Assembly (NCBI RefSeq): GCF_014203895.1
Contig: NZ_JACHJY010000001.1
Location: forward strand, 62,001-126,000
Direction of reading: 5' to 3'
From: Streptomyces nymphaeiformis
GTDB taxonomy: Bacteria > Actinomycetota > Actinomycetes > Streptomycetales > Streptomycetaceae
Length of the DNA stretch: 64,000 nucleotides
The notes under the pieces are model-generated. The model was not told the origin of the DNA and made no database searches. It was given only the letters and a program-made list of their open reading frames with translations. Every line of letters starts with the position of its first letter. Position 1 is the first letter of the stretch. The position numbers were made by a program, and so were the translations under genes. Positions 7,501-16,730 of the stretch are shown here, one piece after another.

Positions 7501-9800
7501 GCAGCGACGCGACCACCGCGGCTCTGGACACCCCCGACCAGGAGGGGGCCACGCGCGGAATCGGCGCCTCGCTCCCGCAGACCGATGCGCGGGCGAAGGC
7601 CGAGGGCACCTTCCCGTACGCCTCCGACCTGTGGGCCGAGGGGCTGCTCTGGGCCGCGATCCTGCGCTCGCCGCACCCGCACGCCCGGATCGTGTCGATC
7701 GACACCACGGCGGCGACGGCGATGCCGGGCGTACGGGCCGTGGTGACGGCCGCCGACGTGCCGGGCGCGGCGACGTACGGCCGCAGGGTCGCCGACCGGC
7801 CCGTCTTCGCCGCCGAGCTGGTCCGGCACCACGGCGAGGCCCTCGCGGCCGTCGCCGCCGACCACCCGGACACGGCGCGCCTGGCGGCGGCGGCGATCGC
7901 GGTCGAGTACGAGCTGCTCGACCCGGTGACGGACCCGGAGAAGGCCTTCGAGGCCGAGGCGCTGCACCCCGACGGAAACCTGATCCGGCACATCCCGCTC
8001 CGCTTCGGGGACCCGGAGGTGACGGGCGAGGTGGTGGTCGAGGGCCTGTACCGGATCGGCCGGCAGGACCCGGCGCCGATCGGCGCCGAGGCGGGCCTCG
8101 CCGTTCCCCGCCCCGACGGAGGCGTCGAGCTGTACACGGCCTCCACCGACCCGCACACCGACCGCGACCTGGCCGCCGCCTGCTTCGGGCTGCCGCCGGA
8201 GCAGGTCAAACTGGTCGTCACGGGAGTCCCCGGCGCCACCGGCGACCGCGAGGACCCGGGCTTCCAGATCCCGCTGGGCCTGCTCGCCCTCCGTACCGGC
8301 TGCCCGGTCAAGCTGACGGCCACGCGCGAGGAGTCCTTCCTCGGCCACGCCCACCGCCACCCCACCCTGCTGCGCTACCGCCACCACGCGGACGCGGAGG
8401 GCCGCCTGGTGAAGGTGGAGGCGCAGATCCTGCTGGACGCGGGCGCGTACGCGGACTCGTCGTCGGAGTCGCTCGCGGCGGCGGTGGCCTTCGCCTGCGG
8501 CCCGTACGTGGTGCCGCACGCCTTCGTGGAGGGCTGGGCGGTCCGTACGAACAACCCCCCGTCCGGCCATGTGCGGGGCGAGGGCGCGATGCAGGTGTGC
8601 GCGGCGTACGAGGCGCAGATGGACAAGCTGGCGGCGAAGCTGGGCGTGGACCCGGCGGAGCTGCGCATGCGGAACGTCATGGCGACGGGCGACATCCTGC
8701 CGACGGGCCAGACGGTGACGTGCCCGGCCCCGGTGGCGGAACTCCTGGCAGCGGTACGGGACTTCCCCCTGCCGCAGCTCCCGAAGGACACCCCGGAGGG
8801 CGACTGGCTGCTCCCCGGAGGCCCGGAGGGCGCGGGTGAACCCGGCGCGGTGCGACGGGGCGTGGGGTACGCGCTGGGCATGGTGCACATGCTGGGCGCG
8901 GAGGGCACCGACGAGGTCTCGACGGCGACCGTCCGGGTCATGGACGGGGTGGCGACGGTCATCTGCTCGGCCGTGGACACGGGTTCCGGCTTCGCGACCC
9001 TCGCCCGCCAGATCGTCCAGGAGACGCTCGGCATCGACGAGGTCCACGTGGCCCCGGTCGACACGGACCAGCCCCCGGCGGGCCCGGCGGCGCACGGCCG
9101 CCACACCTGGGTGTCGGGCGGGGCGGTGGAGCGCGCGGCGAAGATGGTCCGCACGCAACTGCTCCAGCCGCTGGCCCACAAGTTCGGCATGTCGACGGAG
9201 CTGCTCCAGATCACCGACGGCAAGATCACCTCGTACGACGGGGTCCTGTCGACGACGGTCACGGAGGCGATGGACGGCAAGGAGCTCTGGGCCACCGCCC
9301 AGTGCCGCCCCCACCCCACCGAGCCCCTCGACGAATCCGGCCAGGGCGACGCGTTCGTCGGCCTCGCGTTCTGCGCGATCCGCGCGGTGGTGGACGTGGA
9401 CATCGAACTCGGCGCGGTACGCGTGGTGGAGATGGCCGTCGCCCAGGACGTCGGCCGCATCCTCAACCCCGCCCAGCTCGCCGCCCGCATCGAGGCCGGC
9501 GTCACCCAGGGCGTCGGCGCCGCCCTCACGGAGAACCTCCGCACGGCCCGCGGTCTGGTCCGTCACCCCGACTTCACGGGCTACGCACTCCCGACATCCC
9601 TGGATGCCCCGGACATTCGCATCGTGAAACTCGTCGAAGAACGCGACGTGGTGGCCCCCTTCGGCGCCAAGGCCGCGAGCGCGATCCCCGTCGTCACCTC
9701 ACCCGCCGCAGTGGCCTCAGCGGTACGCGCGGCCACGGGCCGCCCGGTCAACCGCCTCCCGATCCGCCCGCAGGCAGCGGTGGCCGTGCCCAATTCGTAA
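7497..9800 (+). CDS. Molybdenum hydroxylase large (Mo-cofactor) subunit
   Basis: A 767-residue subunit with the aldehyde-oxidase/xanthine-dehydrogenase hammerhead domain (about residues 20-130) followed by the molybdopterin-binding domains. It starts at GTG 7497 inside the stop of the 2Fe-2S gene. The segment GHVRGEGAMQ (about residue 356) corresponds to the conserved Arg-Gly loop, and it does not match the AYxCSFR signature of true CO dehydrogenases. Near the C-terminus the family normally reads GAKGxGE with a catalytic Glu acting as base; here P721-F-G-A-K-A-A-S-A729 has Ala at that position. It may be a specialised or impaired hydroxylase. The cofactor is likely an MCD-type molybdopterin, as in the family. 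Confidence 0.88.
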   Translation: MSSDATTAALDTPDQEGATRGIGASLPQTDARAKAEGTFPYASDLWAEGLLWAAILRSPHPHARIVSIDTTAATAMPGVRAVVTAADVPGAATYGRRVADRPVFAAELVRHHGEALAAVAADHPDTARLAAAAIAVEYELLDPVTDPEKAFEAEALHPDGNLIRHIPLRFGDPEVTGEVVVEGLYRIGRQDPAPIGAEAGLAVPRPDGGVELYTASTDPHTDRDLAAACFGLPPEQVKLVVTGVPGATGDREDPGFQIPLGLLALRTGCPVKLTATREESFLGHAHRHPTLLRYRHHADAEGRLVKVEAQILLDAGAYADSSSESLAAAVAFACGPYVVPHAFVEGWAVRTNNPPSGHVRGEGAMQVCAAYEAQMDKLAAKLGVDPAELRMRNVMATGDILPTGQTVTCPAPVAELLAAVRDFPLPQLPKDTPEGDWLLPGGPEGAGEPGAVRRGVGYALGMVHMLGAEGTDEVSTATVRVMDGVATVICSAVDTGSGFATLARQIVQETLGIDEVHVAPVDTDQPPAGPAAHGRHTWVSGGAVERAAKMVRTQLLQPLAHKFGMSTELLQITDGKITSYDGVLSTTVTEAMDGKELWATAQCRPHPTEPLDESGQGDAFVGLAFCAIRAVVDVDIELGAVRVVEMAVAQDVGRILNPAQLAARIEAGVTQGVGAALTENLRTARGLVRHPDFTGYALPTSLDAPDIRIVKLVEERDVVAPFGAKAASAIPVVTSPAAVASAVRAATGRPVNRLPIRPQAAVAVPNS

Positions 9801-9920
9801 CCATGTGATGTCCGTTGCTTGTGCAACCGAGAGGTGCGGACTGTCGTCGTTCCTGACTACAGTGGACTTCTTGACTTGTGCCGTGCGCGGCATGGTGGTT
9901 CACGGGGGAGGAACGCGGAC

Positions 9921-10409
9921 ATGCGAGCTGAGTTGGACGGGGCCAGCTACGGGATGCACGGCATGAGCGCGGAGGCCGTGCGCTACAACTCCGAGTCGAT
10001 GACGCAGTTCAAGGCGCGGATCGACGGTCTGATCGACAAGCTCAAGGGCTCCGAGGCCGGCAAGGGCAAGGTGCCGGTGGACCCGGTGGAGCGCGGCCAG
10101 TTCGGCGGCGGCGGTGGCGAGTGGTCCGAGGCCGGCGGAGTCTACGACGCGTACAACAGCGTCATCCGGCAGCTGGTGGACCTCTCCGGCCTTCTGCAGG
10201 ACTGCCTGGAGGGCCTCGGCATCGCGGTCGTCGCCTCCAAGGACGGCTTCGAGCAGATGGACGACGAGACCAAGCGGAAAATGATCAACATCCACCAGCG
10301 GACCGAGGACGCCAAGCTGAAGGCGGACAAGGAAGCGGGCCGCACTGCTCCGCCGAGCCAGGACAGCAAGACCGTCCAGGACCCGGCGAACGGCGGCTCC
10401 CTCGAGTAG
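9921..10409 (+). CDS. Small ESX/WXG-like protein of the type VII-associated locus
   Basis: A 162-residue soluble protein, predicted mostly helical. ATG 9921 follows GGGGGAGGA at 9904-9912; the longer open frame upstream lacks a comparable site. A GEWSEAGG segment near residue 68, followed by a long amphipathic helix (YDAYNSVIRQLVDLSGLL), resembles the turn and helix of WXG100-type proteins, although the canonical W-x-G is altered. The C-terminal 35 residues are polar and charged. It is the first gene of a run with a WXG protein and a mycosin, so it is probably a secreted ESX-like partner. I do not recognise a named family. Confidence 0.7.
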   Translation: MRAELDGASYGMHGMSAEAVRYNSESMTQFKARIDGLIDKLKGSEAGKGKVPVDPVERGQFGGGGGEWSEAGGVYDAYNSVIRQLVDLSGLLQDCLEGLGIAVVASKDGFEQMDDETKRKMINIHQRTEDAKLKADKEAGRTAPPSQDSKTVQDPANGGSLE

Positions 10410-10453
10410 GGCGGCGCGGACAGGTCACAGGGGACACGGGGAAGAGGCGACGG

Positions 10454-11986
10454 ATGAGGACTGAAGAGCACGGTGGAGGCGGCGGCGGAACGAACTTCCG
10501 CTCGCCCGGGATGACCCACCAGAAGATGCTGGATTGGCTGGACGAGGCCGCGGAGTACCCCGTCCGGAACGCGGGCGACCGGCTGCAGGCGGCGGCCACC
10601 GAGTTGGAGAGCATCGCCACCGAGCTGAAGAACCGTACGGGTTATGTGGACTGGAAGGGCGAGGCGGAGAAGGCCTTCCAGGAGTGGGCCGCGGATGTGG
10701 TGAGCTCGACGAGGTCGCTCAGCAAGTACAGCTCCGACGCCGCTAGTTGGATGCACGAAGCCTCCTCGGCGATCGCCTCCGCGAAGAGCGCCATGCCTCG
10801 CTACACCAGCCACGAGGCGGCCAAGGCGAGCCTGGAAGCCGCGATCAAGTACCACAACGACCCCGACTCGGCGACCATCGCGCGCGACGCCAAGAAGTCG
10901 GTGGCCGCCAGCGAGGACCTCAAGGCAATCCAGGCGCAGGAGGAGGCGAACAAGCAGGCCGCGGCGGCCGAGATGGAGAAGCTCTCCAGCTCGTACAGCT
11001 GGTCGACCTCCAACATGAGGAACCTCGTACCGCCGACGTTCCCGCCGCCGCCGGGGGACTTCGTGCCGGCAAGGAGCGATATCCGTGGGGAGGACAGGAC
11101 CCAGTACGTCGGCTCGTCCCAGGGCGAGAGGTACTCCGCGAACACGGAGACGAGCACGGGGACGCACACCACGCGCTCGCAGCCGGACACCTCGACCACG
11201 TCCGACACGCAGACCGTGCGGCCGTCCCAGGACACGACCGGGCCGACGCATGTCATCCGCCCCGAGGTCCGGCCCGACACGCCCGTGGACCTCGGCATCG
11301 ACAGCACCGACACCCTGCCCCACACCCCGACCGTTCCGACGACGCAGACCCCGGGCGGTCCGCCGCCGATCACGAAGCCGGACGGCGGTACGCCCCCGTT
11401 CGTGACCACCGGCGTGCCTCCGCTGACCGTCAAGGGCGGTCCGGGCCCCTTCGGCCCCACCTCGCCCCTCACCGGCGGCACCGGCACCCCCCGTAACCCG
11501 CTGACCGGCGGCCTGCGCACCACGACGCCCAACATGCCCCGCGAGGGCATCAGCGGCGGCCGTGCGGTTCCCAACACCACGGGCCGCCCGCAGACCGGCA
11601 TCCCGCGCAGCACCGTCATCGGCAACGAGCCCGCCGGCCAGAACCGGACCGGCATGGGCCGGGCCATGGGCGGCGGACACGGCATGGGCGGCGGACACGG
11701 CATGGGCGGCGGACACGGCATGGGCGGCGCGGCCGGCCAGAACGGCATCAGCGGCGGCCGCCGCCTCGCCGGCGAGTCCGGCGGAGTCGTCGGCGGCAGG
11801 GCGCAGCGCACTGGTGGCGTCGGCGCCGGGAAGCCCTTCACGGCCGGTGGCTCGGGCCTCGTACGCGGAAACGCCGCGAAGCCGGACGAGCGCGAGGAGC
11901 AGAACGGAGAGCGTCCCGACTACCTCGTCGAGGACGAGGAGACCTGGCAGCAGGGCCGCCGCGTGGCGCCGCCCGTCATCGACTGA
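10454..11986 (+). CDS. WXG-domain protein with Pro/Gly/Thr-rich C-terminus (PPE-like architecture)
   Basis: A 510-residue protein. Residues about 20-125 form a helical WXG100-like domain with the hallmark turn in YVDWKGEAEKAF near residue 74. The rest is low complexity: a Thr/Ser/Pro segment (THTTRSQPDTSTTSDTQ), a Gly-rich segment containing three MGGGHG repeats, and an acidic end (YLVEDEETWQQGRRVAPP). This order, ESX fold then disordered tail, is like actinobacterial PPE or LXG-type export substrates and suggests secretion by a type VII system. The mycosin gene follows 17 bases later. No signal peptide or membrane span is visible. Confidence 0.78.
   Translation: MRTEEHGGGGGGTNFRSPGMTHQKMLDWLDEAAEYPVRNAGDRLQAAATELESIATELKNRTGYVDWKGEAEKAFQEWAADVVSSTRSLSKYSSDAASWMHEASSAIASAKSAMPRYTSHEAAKASLEAAIKYHNDPDSATIARDAKKSVAASEDLKAIQAQEEANKQAAAAEMEKLSSSYSWSTSNMRNLVPPTFPPPPGDFVPARSDIRGEDRTQYVGSSQGERYSANTETSTGTHTTRSQPDTSTTSDTQTVRPSQDTTGPTHVIRPEVRPDTPVDLGIDSTDTLPHTPTVPTTQTPGGPPPITKPDGGTPPFVTTGVPPLTVKGGPGPFGPTSPLTGGTGTPRNPLTGGLRTTTPNMPREGISGGRAVPNTTGRPQTGIPRSTVIGNEPAGQNRTGMGRAMGGGHGMGGGHGMGGGHGMGGAAGQNGISGGRRLAGESGGVVGGRAQRTGGVGAGKPFTAGGSGLVRGNAAKPDEREEQNGERPDYLVEDEETWQQGRRVAPPVID
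11666..11719 (+). repeat. Three tandem 18-bp units inside the WXG gene
   Basis: The unit ATGGGCGGCGGACACGGC is repeated exactly three times and encodes MGGGHG; a fourth, degenerate unit begins at 11720. Exact identity suggests recent slippage or expansion. Confidence 0.95.
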
Positions 11987-12003
11987 TCAGCGCGAGGAAG
12001 CAG

Positions 12004-13224
12004 ATGCGTACCAGCAGTATTCGTCGGAGCCGTGTCCGAGTCACCGCCTCGGCCGCCTTGGGGATGCTGCTGGTGGGCATCGCATCCGTCCCCGCCCATG
12101 CGGAGAGCATCAAGCAGTGGCACCTGGAAGCCTTCGGCGCCGAGAAGATCTGGCAGCTGAGCACAGGCAAGGGTGTCACCGTCGCGGTCATCGACAGCGG
12201 TGTGGACAAGACGGTTCCGGACCTGCAGGGTCAGGTGCTCAAGGGTAAGAATCTCGAACCGGACGAAGCCGGTGGCGAGTTCACCGACTACGAGGGACAC
12301 GGCACGGGCATTGCCGCCCTCATCGCGGGCACGGGCAAATCCAACGGAGGCGATGGCGCGTTCGGGCTTGCTCCAGGAGCCAAGATTCTTCCCGTGCGCG
12401 TGCCGGGGGCGGTAGCGGGCAAGAAGAGCCAGGCAGCACTCAATCGTGCGTTCAACAAGTTTGTGCCGGAAGCCATTCGCTTCGCCACTGACTCCGGTGC
12501 CAAGGTCATCAACATCTCGCTGGGATCCCCGGAGGGGTCACAGCAGCTCACTGATGCTGTGAATTACGCCCTGGGCAAGGGAGCCCTGGTGTTTGCGGCG
12601 GTGGGCAACTCTGGCGACAAGAACAACCAGACGGAGTACCCGGCGGCGACCCCGGGCGTTGTCGGTGTCGGTGCCGTCGACCAGAAGTTGACGCACATTC
12701 CGATGTCCCAGACCGGCCCGCAGGTCGACCTCGCAGCCCCCGGCAAAGACACGGTCGCCGCCTGCACCACCGGTGTCTGCACGACCAGCGGCACCAGCGA
12801 CGCCACCGCCCTCGCCTCCGCCGCCGCCGCGCTCGTCTGGTCGAAGCACCCCGACTGGACCAACAACCAGGTCCTGAAGGTCATGCTCGACACCGCCGCC
12901 AAGCCCTCCGGGGGCGAGAAGCACAGCGCCTACATCGGGTACGGCGTCATCCGGCCGCTCCGCACGCTCAAGACGCCCGGTGACCCCGGTCCGGCCGACG
13001 TCCGTCCCATCGACGACCTCGAGGAGACCATCACGGCGGCGCCGTCCGCTTCCGTGTCGGCCACCCCGGGCCCGGCCGACTCCTCCGCCGCCCCCGCCCC
13101 GGCCCCCGTCGCCTCCTCCGACGACGGCGGCAACACCGGCCTCTGGATCGGCCTCGGGATCGGTGCCGCCGTGCTGCTCGGGGCCGCGATCGCCGTGCCC
13201 GTACTCCGCTCGCGGCGGGGCTGA
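12004..13224 (+). CDS. mycP: Type VII secretion-associated serine protease, mycosin (S8)
   Basis: A 406-residue membrane-anchored subtilase. A signal peptide ends at about A33 (VPAHA). The catalytic triad is D64 (VAVIDSGVD), H99 (GHGTG) and S265 (SGTSDAT). A Pro/Ala-rich linker (about residues 345-375) leads to one C-terminal span (WIGLGIGAAVLLGAAIAV) and an RSRRG cytoplasmic tail. This is the MycP layout, a protease facing outward that stabilises or processes ESX secretion components. ATG 12004 follows GAGGAAG. The first half of the reading frame uses many A/T-ending codons while the second half is strongly G/C-ending. None of the core ESX genes (EccB, C, D, E) is in the window. Confidence 0.92.
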   Translation: MRTSSIRRSRVRVTASAALGMLLVGIASVPAHAESIKQWHLEAFGAEKIWQLSTGKGVTVAVIDSGVDKTVPDLQGQVLKGKNLEPDEAGGEFTDYEGHGTGIAALIAGTGKSNGGDGAFGLAPGAKILPVRVPGAVAGKKSQAALNRAFNKFVPEAIRFATDSGAKVINISLGSPEGSQQLTDAVNYALGKGALVFAAVGNSGDKNNQTEYPAATPGVVGVGAVDQKLTHIPMSQTGPQVDLAAPGKDTVAACTTGVCTTSGTSDATALASAAAALVWSKHPDWTNNQVLKVMLDTAAKPSGGEKHSAYIGYGVIRPLRTLKTPGDPGPADVRPIDDLEETITAAPSASVSATPGPADSSAAPAPAPVASSDDGGNTGLWIGLGIGAAVLLGAAIAVPVLRSRRG

Positions 13225-13273
13225 GCCCGACCCCCTGCCGTCGGCCGTCCGTAACTCACTCATGGGGAAGTAG

Positions 13274-13693
13274 ATGTCGTTCGACGAGGAGTGGAGCCAA
13301 GTCCGCAGCGAGACCGCGGCGATGAGGCTCAACAGCGTGCCCGCCGAAGGCGGCGGTGGTGGTGGCGGTGCCAGCGACTACAAGGTGACGTCCGCCGACC
13401 TCAAGGCCATCGGCAACGAGGCCCAGGAGCTCTTCCACTGGTTCGAGCGGGACGCCTTCCACGCGGGCGCCCAGACCGGCACCGCCGCCAAGAGCCTCGA
13501 CGGCGACGGGTTCCTGACCGGATCGGCGATGTGGACGATGTGGGACACCTGGCGCGACCAGGCCGAGGCGCTCCTCAGCGCCTGCGCGCACATCCACAAC
13601 CACCTCGAGGACACGGTCATCAGCCACACCAACCACGAAGAAGTCCTCGTCACGAACTTCTCCATGTCCGAGATCGGCAAGCACTTCACATAA
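13274..13693 (+). CDS. ESX-like small protein, first gene of module copy A
   Basis: A 139-residue protein starting MSFDEEWSQVRSE. A Gly-rich stretch (residues 26-32) precedes a helical domain with FLTGSAMWTMWDTWRDQAEAL and a C-terminal SEIGKHF. It is clearly paralogous to the 145-residue protein at 22350-22787: same MSF-[DE]-x-EW start, MRLN, Gly linker, HGFLTGSA/DGFLTGSA and closing helix. It lies immediately upstream of a large protein whose paralogue also follows the second copy. This suggests that the two are made, and possibly exported, together. GGGGAAG precedes the ATG. No named family is recognised. Confidence 0.8.
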   Translation: MSFDEEWSQVRSETAAMRLNSVPAEGGGGGGGASDYKVTSADLKAIGNEAQELFHWFERDAFHAGAQTGTAAKSLDGDGFLTGSAMWTMWDTWRDQAEALLSACAHIHNHLEDTVISHTNHEEVLVTNFSMSEIGKHFT

Positions 13694-13749
13694 GCCGGAG
13701 CCGGTGACGGCCACGACGATCGCGCACGGCTTACGAGGGAATCAATCAG

Positions 13750-16068
13750 ATGCTGAAGTTCGACCAGGTCCTCCACGCCCGGCTCGGCAGCCTCAAGGAG
13801 GCTGTCACCGTCTGGTCGGAGACGGTTTCCAAGCTGGAGAAGAGCAAGGAGAAGGCGGAGACCGGCCTCCAGGGCAAGGCCGACAAGGCCGACTGGAAGG
13901 GCGAGAACGCCGGTGTGACGCAGGCGTTCGTCCGTAAGACCGCCAAGGAGTTCGGTGACGCCCTCACCGAGGCGAGCAGCATCCGCAACATCCTGCGGGA
14001 CGCGGAGAGCGAGTTCAGCGCCGCCAAGACCGAGCTGGAGAAGCTCGTGGCGGAGGCCCCCGGCAAGGGCATCCGCATCGACCAGGACGGTGTCGTCAGC
14101 TATCTGATCCACCCCGACCGCCGCGCCAAGGACTACGACGGCCCCAAGCCCGAGCAGGCCGACTTCGAGGCGATGCGTTCGGCGATCAAGGCCGCGATCG
14201 ACAAGGCCAACAACGCCGACGACGTCGCCTCCCGCGCCCTGCGCGGACTCGTCGGCAGCGACAAGATGAACTTCTCCGGCACGAACTACGACTCCCTCAA
14301 GGCCGCCTCGAAGGCGCAGGACGCCGAGGACGCGCACGCCGCCTACGAGCTGTACAAGAAGGGCGACGACGCCACCCCCGAGGAGATCGACAAGCTCAAC
14401 GCCCTCTTCAAGGCCAACCAGAAGGACCCGTACTTCGCCGAGAAGTTCGCCCTGGAGGTCGGGCCGAAGGGCAGCATGGAGTACTGGGCCGACATGGGCG
14501 ACCCCAGCGACGGCTCCCGGCTCGGCGTCGACCACCGCGACAAGCTCAAGGAACTCCAGACGAACTGGAGTCTGACGCTCGCCACCGCGACCCATTCCAC
14601 GAGCCCCGAGATGGAGCAGTGGAAGGCCGACGTCATCAAGGCCGGCAGCGAGCCGATCCAGACGCGCGGCACCAGCCCGTACGGCTTCCAGGTCATGAGC
14701 AACCTCATGCGCGTCGGCGACTACGACGACAAGTTCCTCAAGGACTACGGCAACGGCCTCGTCATCACCGAGCGGAAGATGACGGGCGACGGCCGGCTGC
14801 CCGCCGACCGGGCCTGGCACCAGCTGACCGGCGGGCCGAGCCACCTGAACTGGATGGGCGGCGACCTGGGCAACGACCCCATGGTCGGCTTCATGGAAGG
14901 GCTCGGGCACAACCCCAAGGCGTCGACGGACTTCTTCAACGGCGACATCGACCTCACGCCCGAGAACACCAAGGACGACAAGAAGCTCGACCCGTTCGAC
15001 TACTTCACCAAGGACCGCGAGTGGCCCGAGGAGATCAACGACAAGGGTGACCGCACCAAGGAGCCCGGCTACAACGCGCTCGGCCACGCCCTGGAGTCCG
15101 CGACCACCGGCCACCCGTACGACGCCGACCCCGAGGGCCTCAAGGACGTACGGACCAAGGAGAACGCCGAGGTCATGCAGAAGGTCGTCGAGCGGTACGG
15201 CGACGACCCGAAGTACATGCACGAGCAGCCGGGCATCGACGACAGCCTCGGCAAGATGGGCGCCGCGTACATCGACGAGCTGAACCGCTCCCTGGAGACG
15301 GACAGCGACACGACGATGGAGGAGAAGAGGAACTCCCCCTTCGGTTTCAACGACGGCAAGGGCGGGTCGCGGTTCGGCTCCGAGTTCGACACCGGGCTGC
15401 TCTGGAACCGCGGCGACGCCGTCAACTTCATGGGCATCGTGTCGCAGAGCGAGACCGGCCACTCCACCCTCTCGGCGGCCGAGTCGCTGTACACGACGAG
15501 CGTCCTCGACGAGGTCGGCCCCAAGCCCGGCTCCACCTTCGACGACCGGGACCTCACCGACGCGCGGACCACGCTGCGGATCGGCTCGGAGGCGCAGGGG
15601 ATCCTCGACGAGTCCCGTATGGCGCAGATCGACAAGGACTACGAGCACGACTCCGACGAGCACAAGAAGGCCGTCGGCCGGACGACCGAATGGGTCAAGT
15701 TCGGCGTCGGCGCGGCGGCGGCGGGCGGCATCGCGGTCCTGACCGGCGGCGCCGGTGGCGTACTGGTACCGCTGGCCGCCGAGACGGTGGGCGGTGCGGT
15801 GACGACCGTCATCGGCATGGAAGCCGACGACATGGCGGAGAAGTACGAGAAGGACGAGCTGCTGAAGAAGAAGTCGGACGACCTGTCGGACGAGGCGCTG
15901 GCCATGGGCAAGGAGAACTCCCTCCGCCCCGGCATCGCCTACGCCAACGCGCCCGGCTGGAGCGAGAAGGACCGCAACTACCTCGACGAGGAGCTGGTCA
16001 AGTACGTCCGGGACTCGCGCATGCACGCCCGCGACAACTCGCTGCCCGACCCGTACGAGAAGAAGTGA
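13750..16068 (+). CDS. Large WXG-type protein of the duplicated module (copy A)
   Basis: A 772-residue protein. Residues 1-90 are a helical ESX-like hairpin with the W-x-G turn in ADWKGENAG near residue 49, then FVRKTAKEFGDA, which is also nearly exact in the paralogue at 22802-25135. The long middle is shared with that paralogue: YGFQVMSNLMRVGDYDDKF, LGHALESAT, SLGKMGAAYIDELN and LYTTSVLDEVGP. A Gly/Ala/Val-rich hydrophobic region (about residues 655-695) could insert in or contact membrane. It is followed by a charged C-terminal end of about 75 residues. The shape resembles LXG/WXG polymorphic-toxin carriers, but no toxin domain can be identified. It may belong to a Streptomyces DUF family (possibly DUF6571; not verified). 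Confidence 0.8.
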   Translation: MLKFDQVLHARLGSLKEAVTVWSETVSKLEKSKEKAETGLQGKADKADWKGENAGVTQAFVRKTAKEFGDALTEASSIRNILRDAESEFSAAKTELEKLVAEAPGKGIRIDQDGVVSYLIHPDRRAKDYDGPKPEQADFEAMRSAIKAAIDKANNADDVASRALRGLVGSDKMNFSGTNYDSLKAASKAQDAEDAHAAYELYKKGDDATPEEIDKLNALFKANQKDPYFAEKFALEVGPKGSMEYWADMGDPSDGSRLGVDHRDKLKELQTNWSLTLATATHSTSPEMEQWKADVIKAGSEPIQTRGTSPYGFQVMSNLMRVGDYDDKFLKDYGNGLVITERKMTGDGRLPADRAWHQLTGGPSHLNWMGGDLGNDPMVGFMEGLGHNPKASTDFFNGDIDLTPENTKDDKKLDPFDYFTKDREWPEEINDKGDRTKEPGYNALGHALESATTGHPYDADPEGLKDVRTKENAEVMQKVVERYGDDPKYMHEQPGIDDSLGKMGAAYIDELNRSLETDSDTTMEEKRNSPFGFNDGKGGSRFGSEFDTGLLWNRGDAVNFMGIVSQSETGHSTLSAAESLYTTSVLDEVGPKPGSTFDDRDLTDARTTLRIGSEAQGILDESRMAQIDKDYEHDSDEHKKAVGRTTEWVKFGVGAAAAGGIAVLTGGAGGVLVPLAAETVGGAVTTVIGMEADDMAEKYEKDELLKKKSDDLSDEALAMGKENSLRPGIAYANAPGWSEKDRNYLDEELVKYVRDSRMHARDNSLPDPYEKK

Positions 16069-16073
16069 CGCAC

Positions 16074-16724
16074 ATGCGGTCTGCACTGACCGGGATCGGA
16101 ACGGCCCTCGCCGTGGCCGCCCTCCTCACGGGCTGCTCCGGCGGCGGGGAATCCACGAAGGAACCGGAGGGCCTGACGGCGGCCGAGGCCTGCGGCGGCT
16201 TCGCCGAGGACGCGCCGGTCTCGGCGGCGCTCAAGGGCGTCCTGGGCGGCGACCGTTTCGAGGACAACCTGTCGAAGCCGGAGAAGGCGGTCGAGAGGGT
16301 GCGTGAGGACGCCGTCGCGCCGTGGGCCGACTCGTACCGGCCGCAGCCGGTGACGTACTGCGGCCTCCAGTCCGCCGAGGAGGTGTCGAGGAACCTCAAG
16401 ATCGAGGTGGTCGCGGCGGGGAAGGGGCCGTACGGCCCGGGCCCGAAGCTCGCCGAGAGGGTGACCTCGTACACCTCGGGACTGGCGGCCTTCACCTCCT
16501 CCGGCCTCGGCCACGTCTACTTCACCTGCCGCCTCAAGGCGCCCGCCCACGAGGTCGTCGTCGAGACGACCATCTGGGGACCGGCGGGCGTCCCGGACAC
16601 GGACCTGGAGCAGCGCACCCGCCTGATCACCCTCGCCAACGCGGCGGCCCGGCATGTCGCGGCCGAGCTCGGGTGCACGGGCACGGGGCTGGTGACGGGT
16701 CTGCCGGCGAAGGCACGGCCCTGA
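16074..16724 (+). CDS. Four-cysteine lipoprotein of module copy A
   Basis: A 216-residue lipoprotein: Leu/Ala-rich signal ending in the lipobox LLTGC. After the anchor it has four cysteines (AEAC, VTYC, YFTC, ELGC) whose spacing and sequence context match those of the lipoprotein at 25167-25850, suggesting two conserved disulfides in an extracytoplasmic domain. It starts five bases after the large WXG protein, so it is co-transcribed with it. Possible roles are surface partner, chaperone or immunity protein for that protein; the sequence does not decide. It ends six bases from the convergent kinase gene. Confidence 0.82.
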   Translation: MRSALTGIGTALAVAALLTGCSGGGESTKEPEGLTAAEACGGFAEDAPVSAALKGVLGGDRFEDNLSKPEKAVERVREDAVAPWADSYRPQPVTYCGLQSAEEVSRNLKIEVVAAGKGPYGPGPKLAERVTSYTSGLAAFTSSGLGHVYFTCRLKAPAHEVVVETTIWGPAGVPDTDLEQRTRLITLANAAARHVAAELGCTGTGLVTGLPAKARP

Positions 16725-16730
16725 GGCGGC

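Noticed and set aside
7497-9800. Carbon monoxide dehydrogenase CoxL
   Set aside because: Lacks the AYxCSFR active-site signature of form I CO dehydrogenases, so only a general Mo-hydroxylase call is justified.
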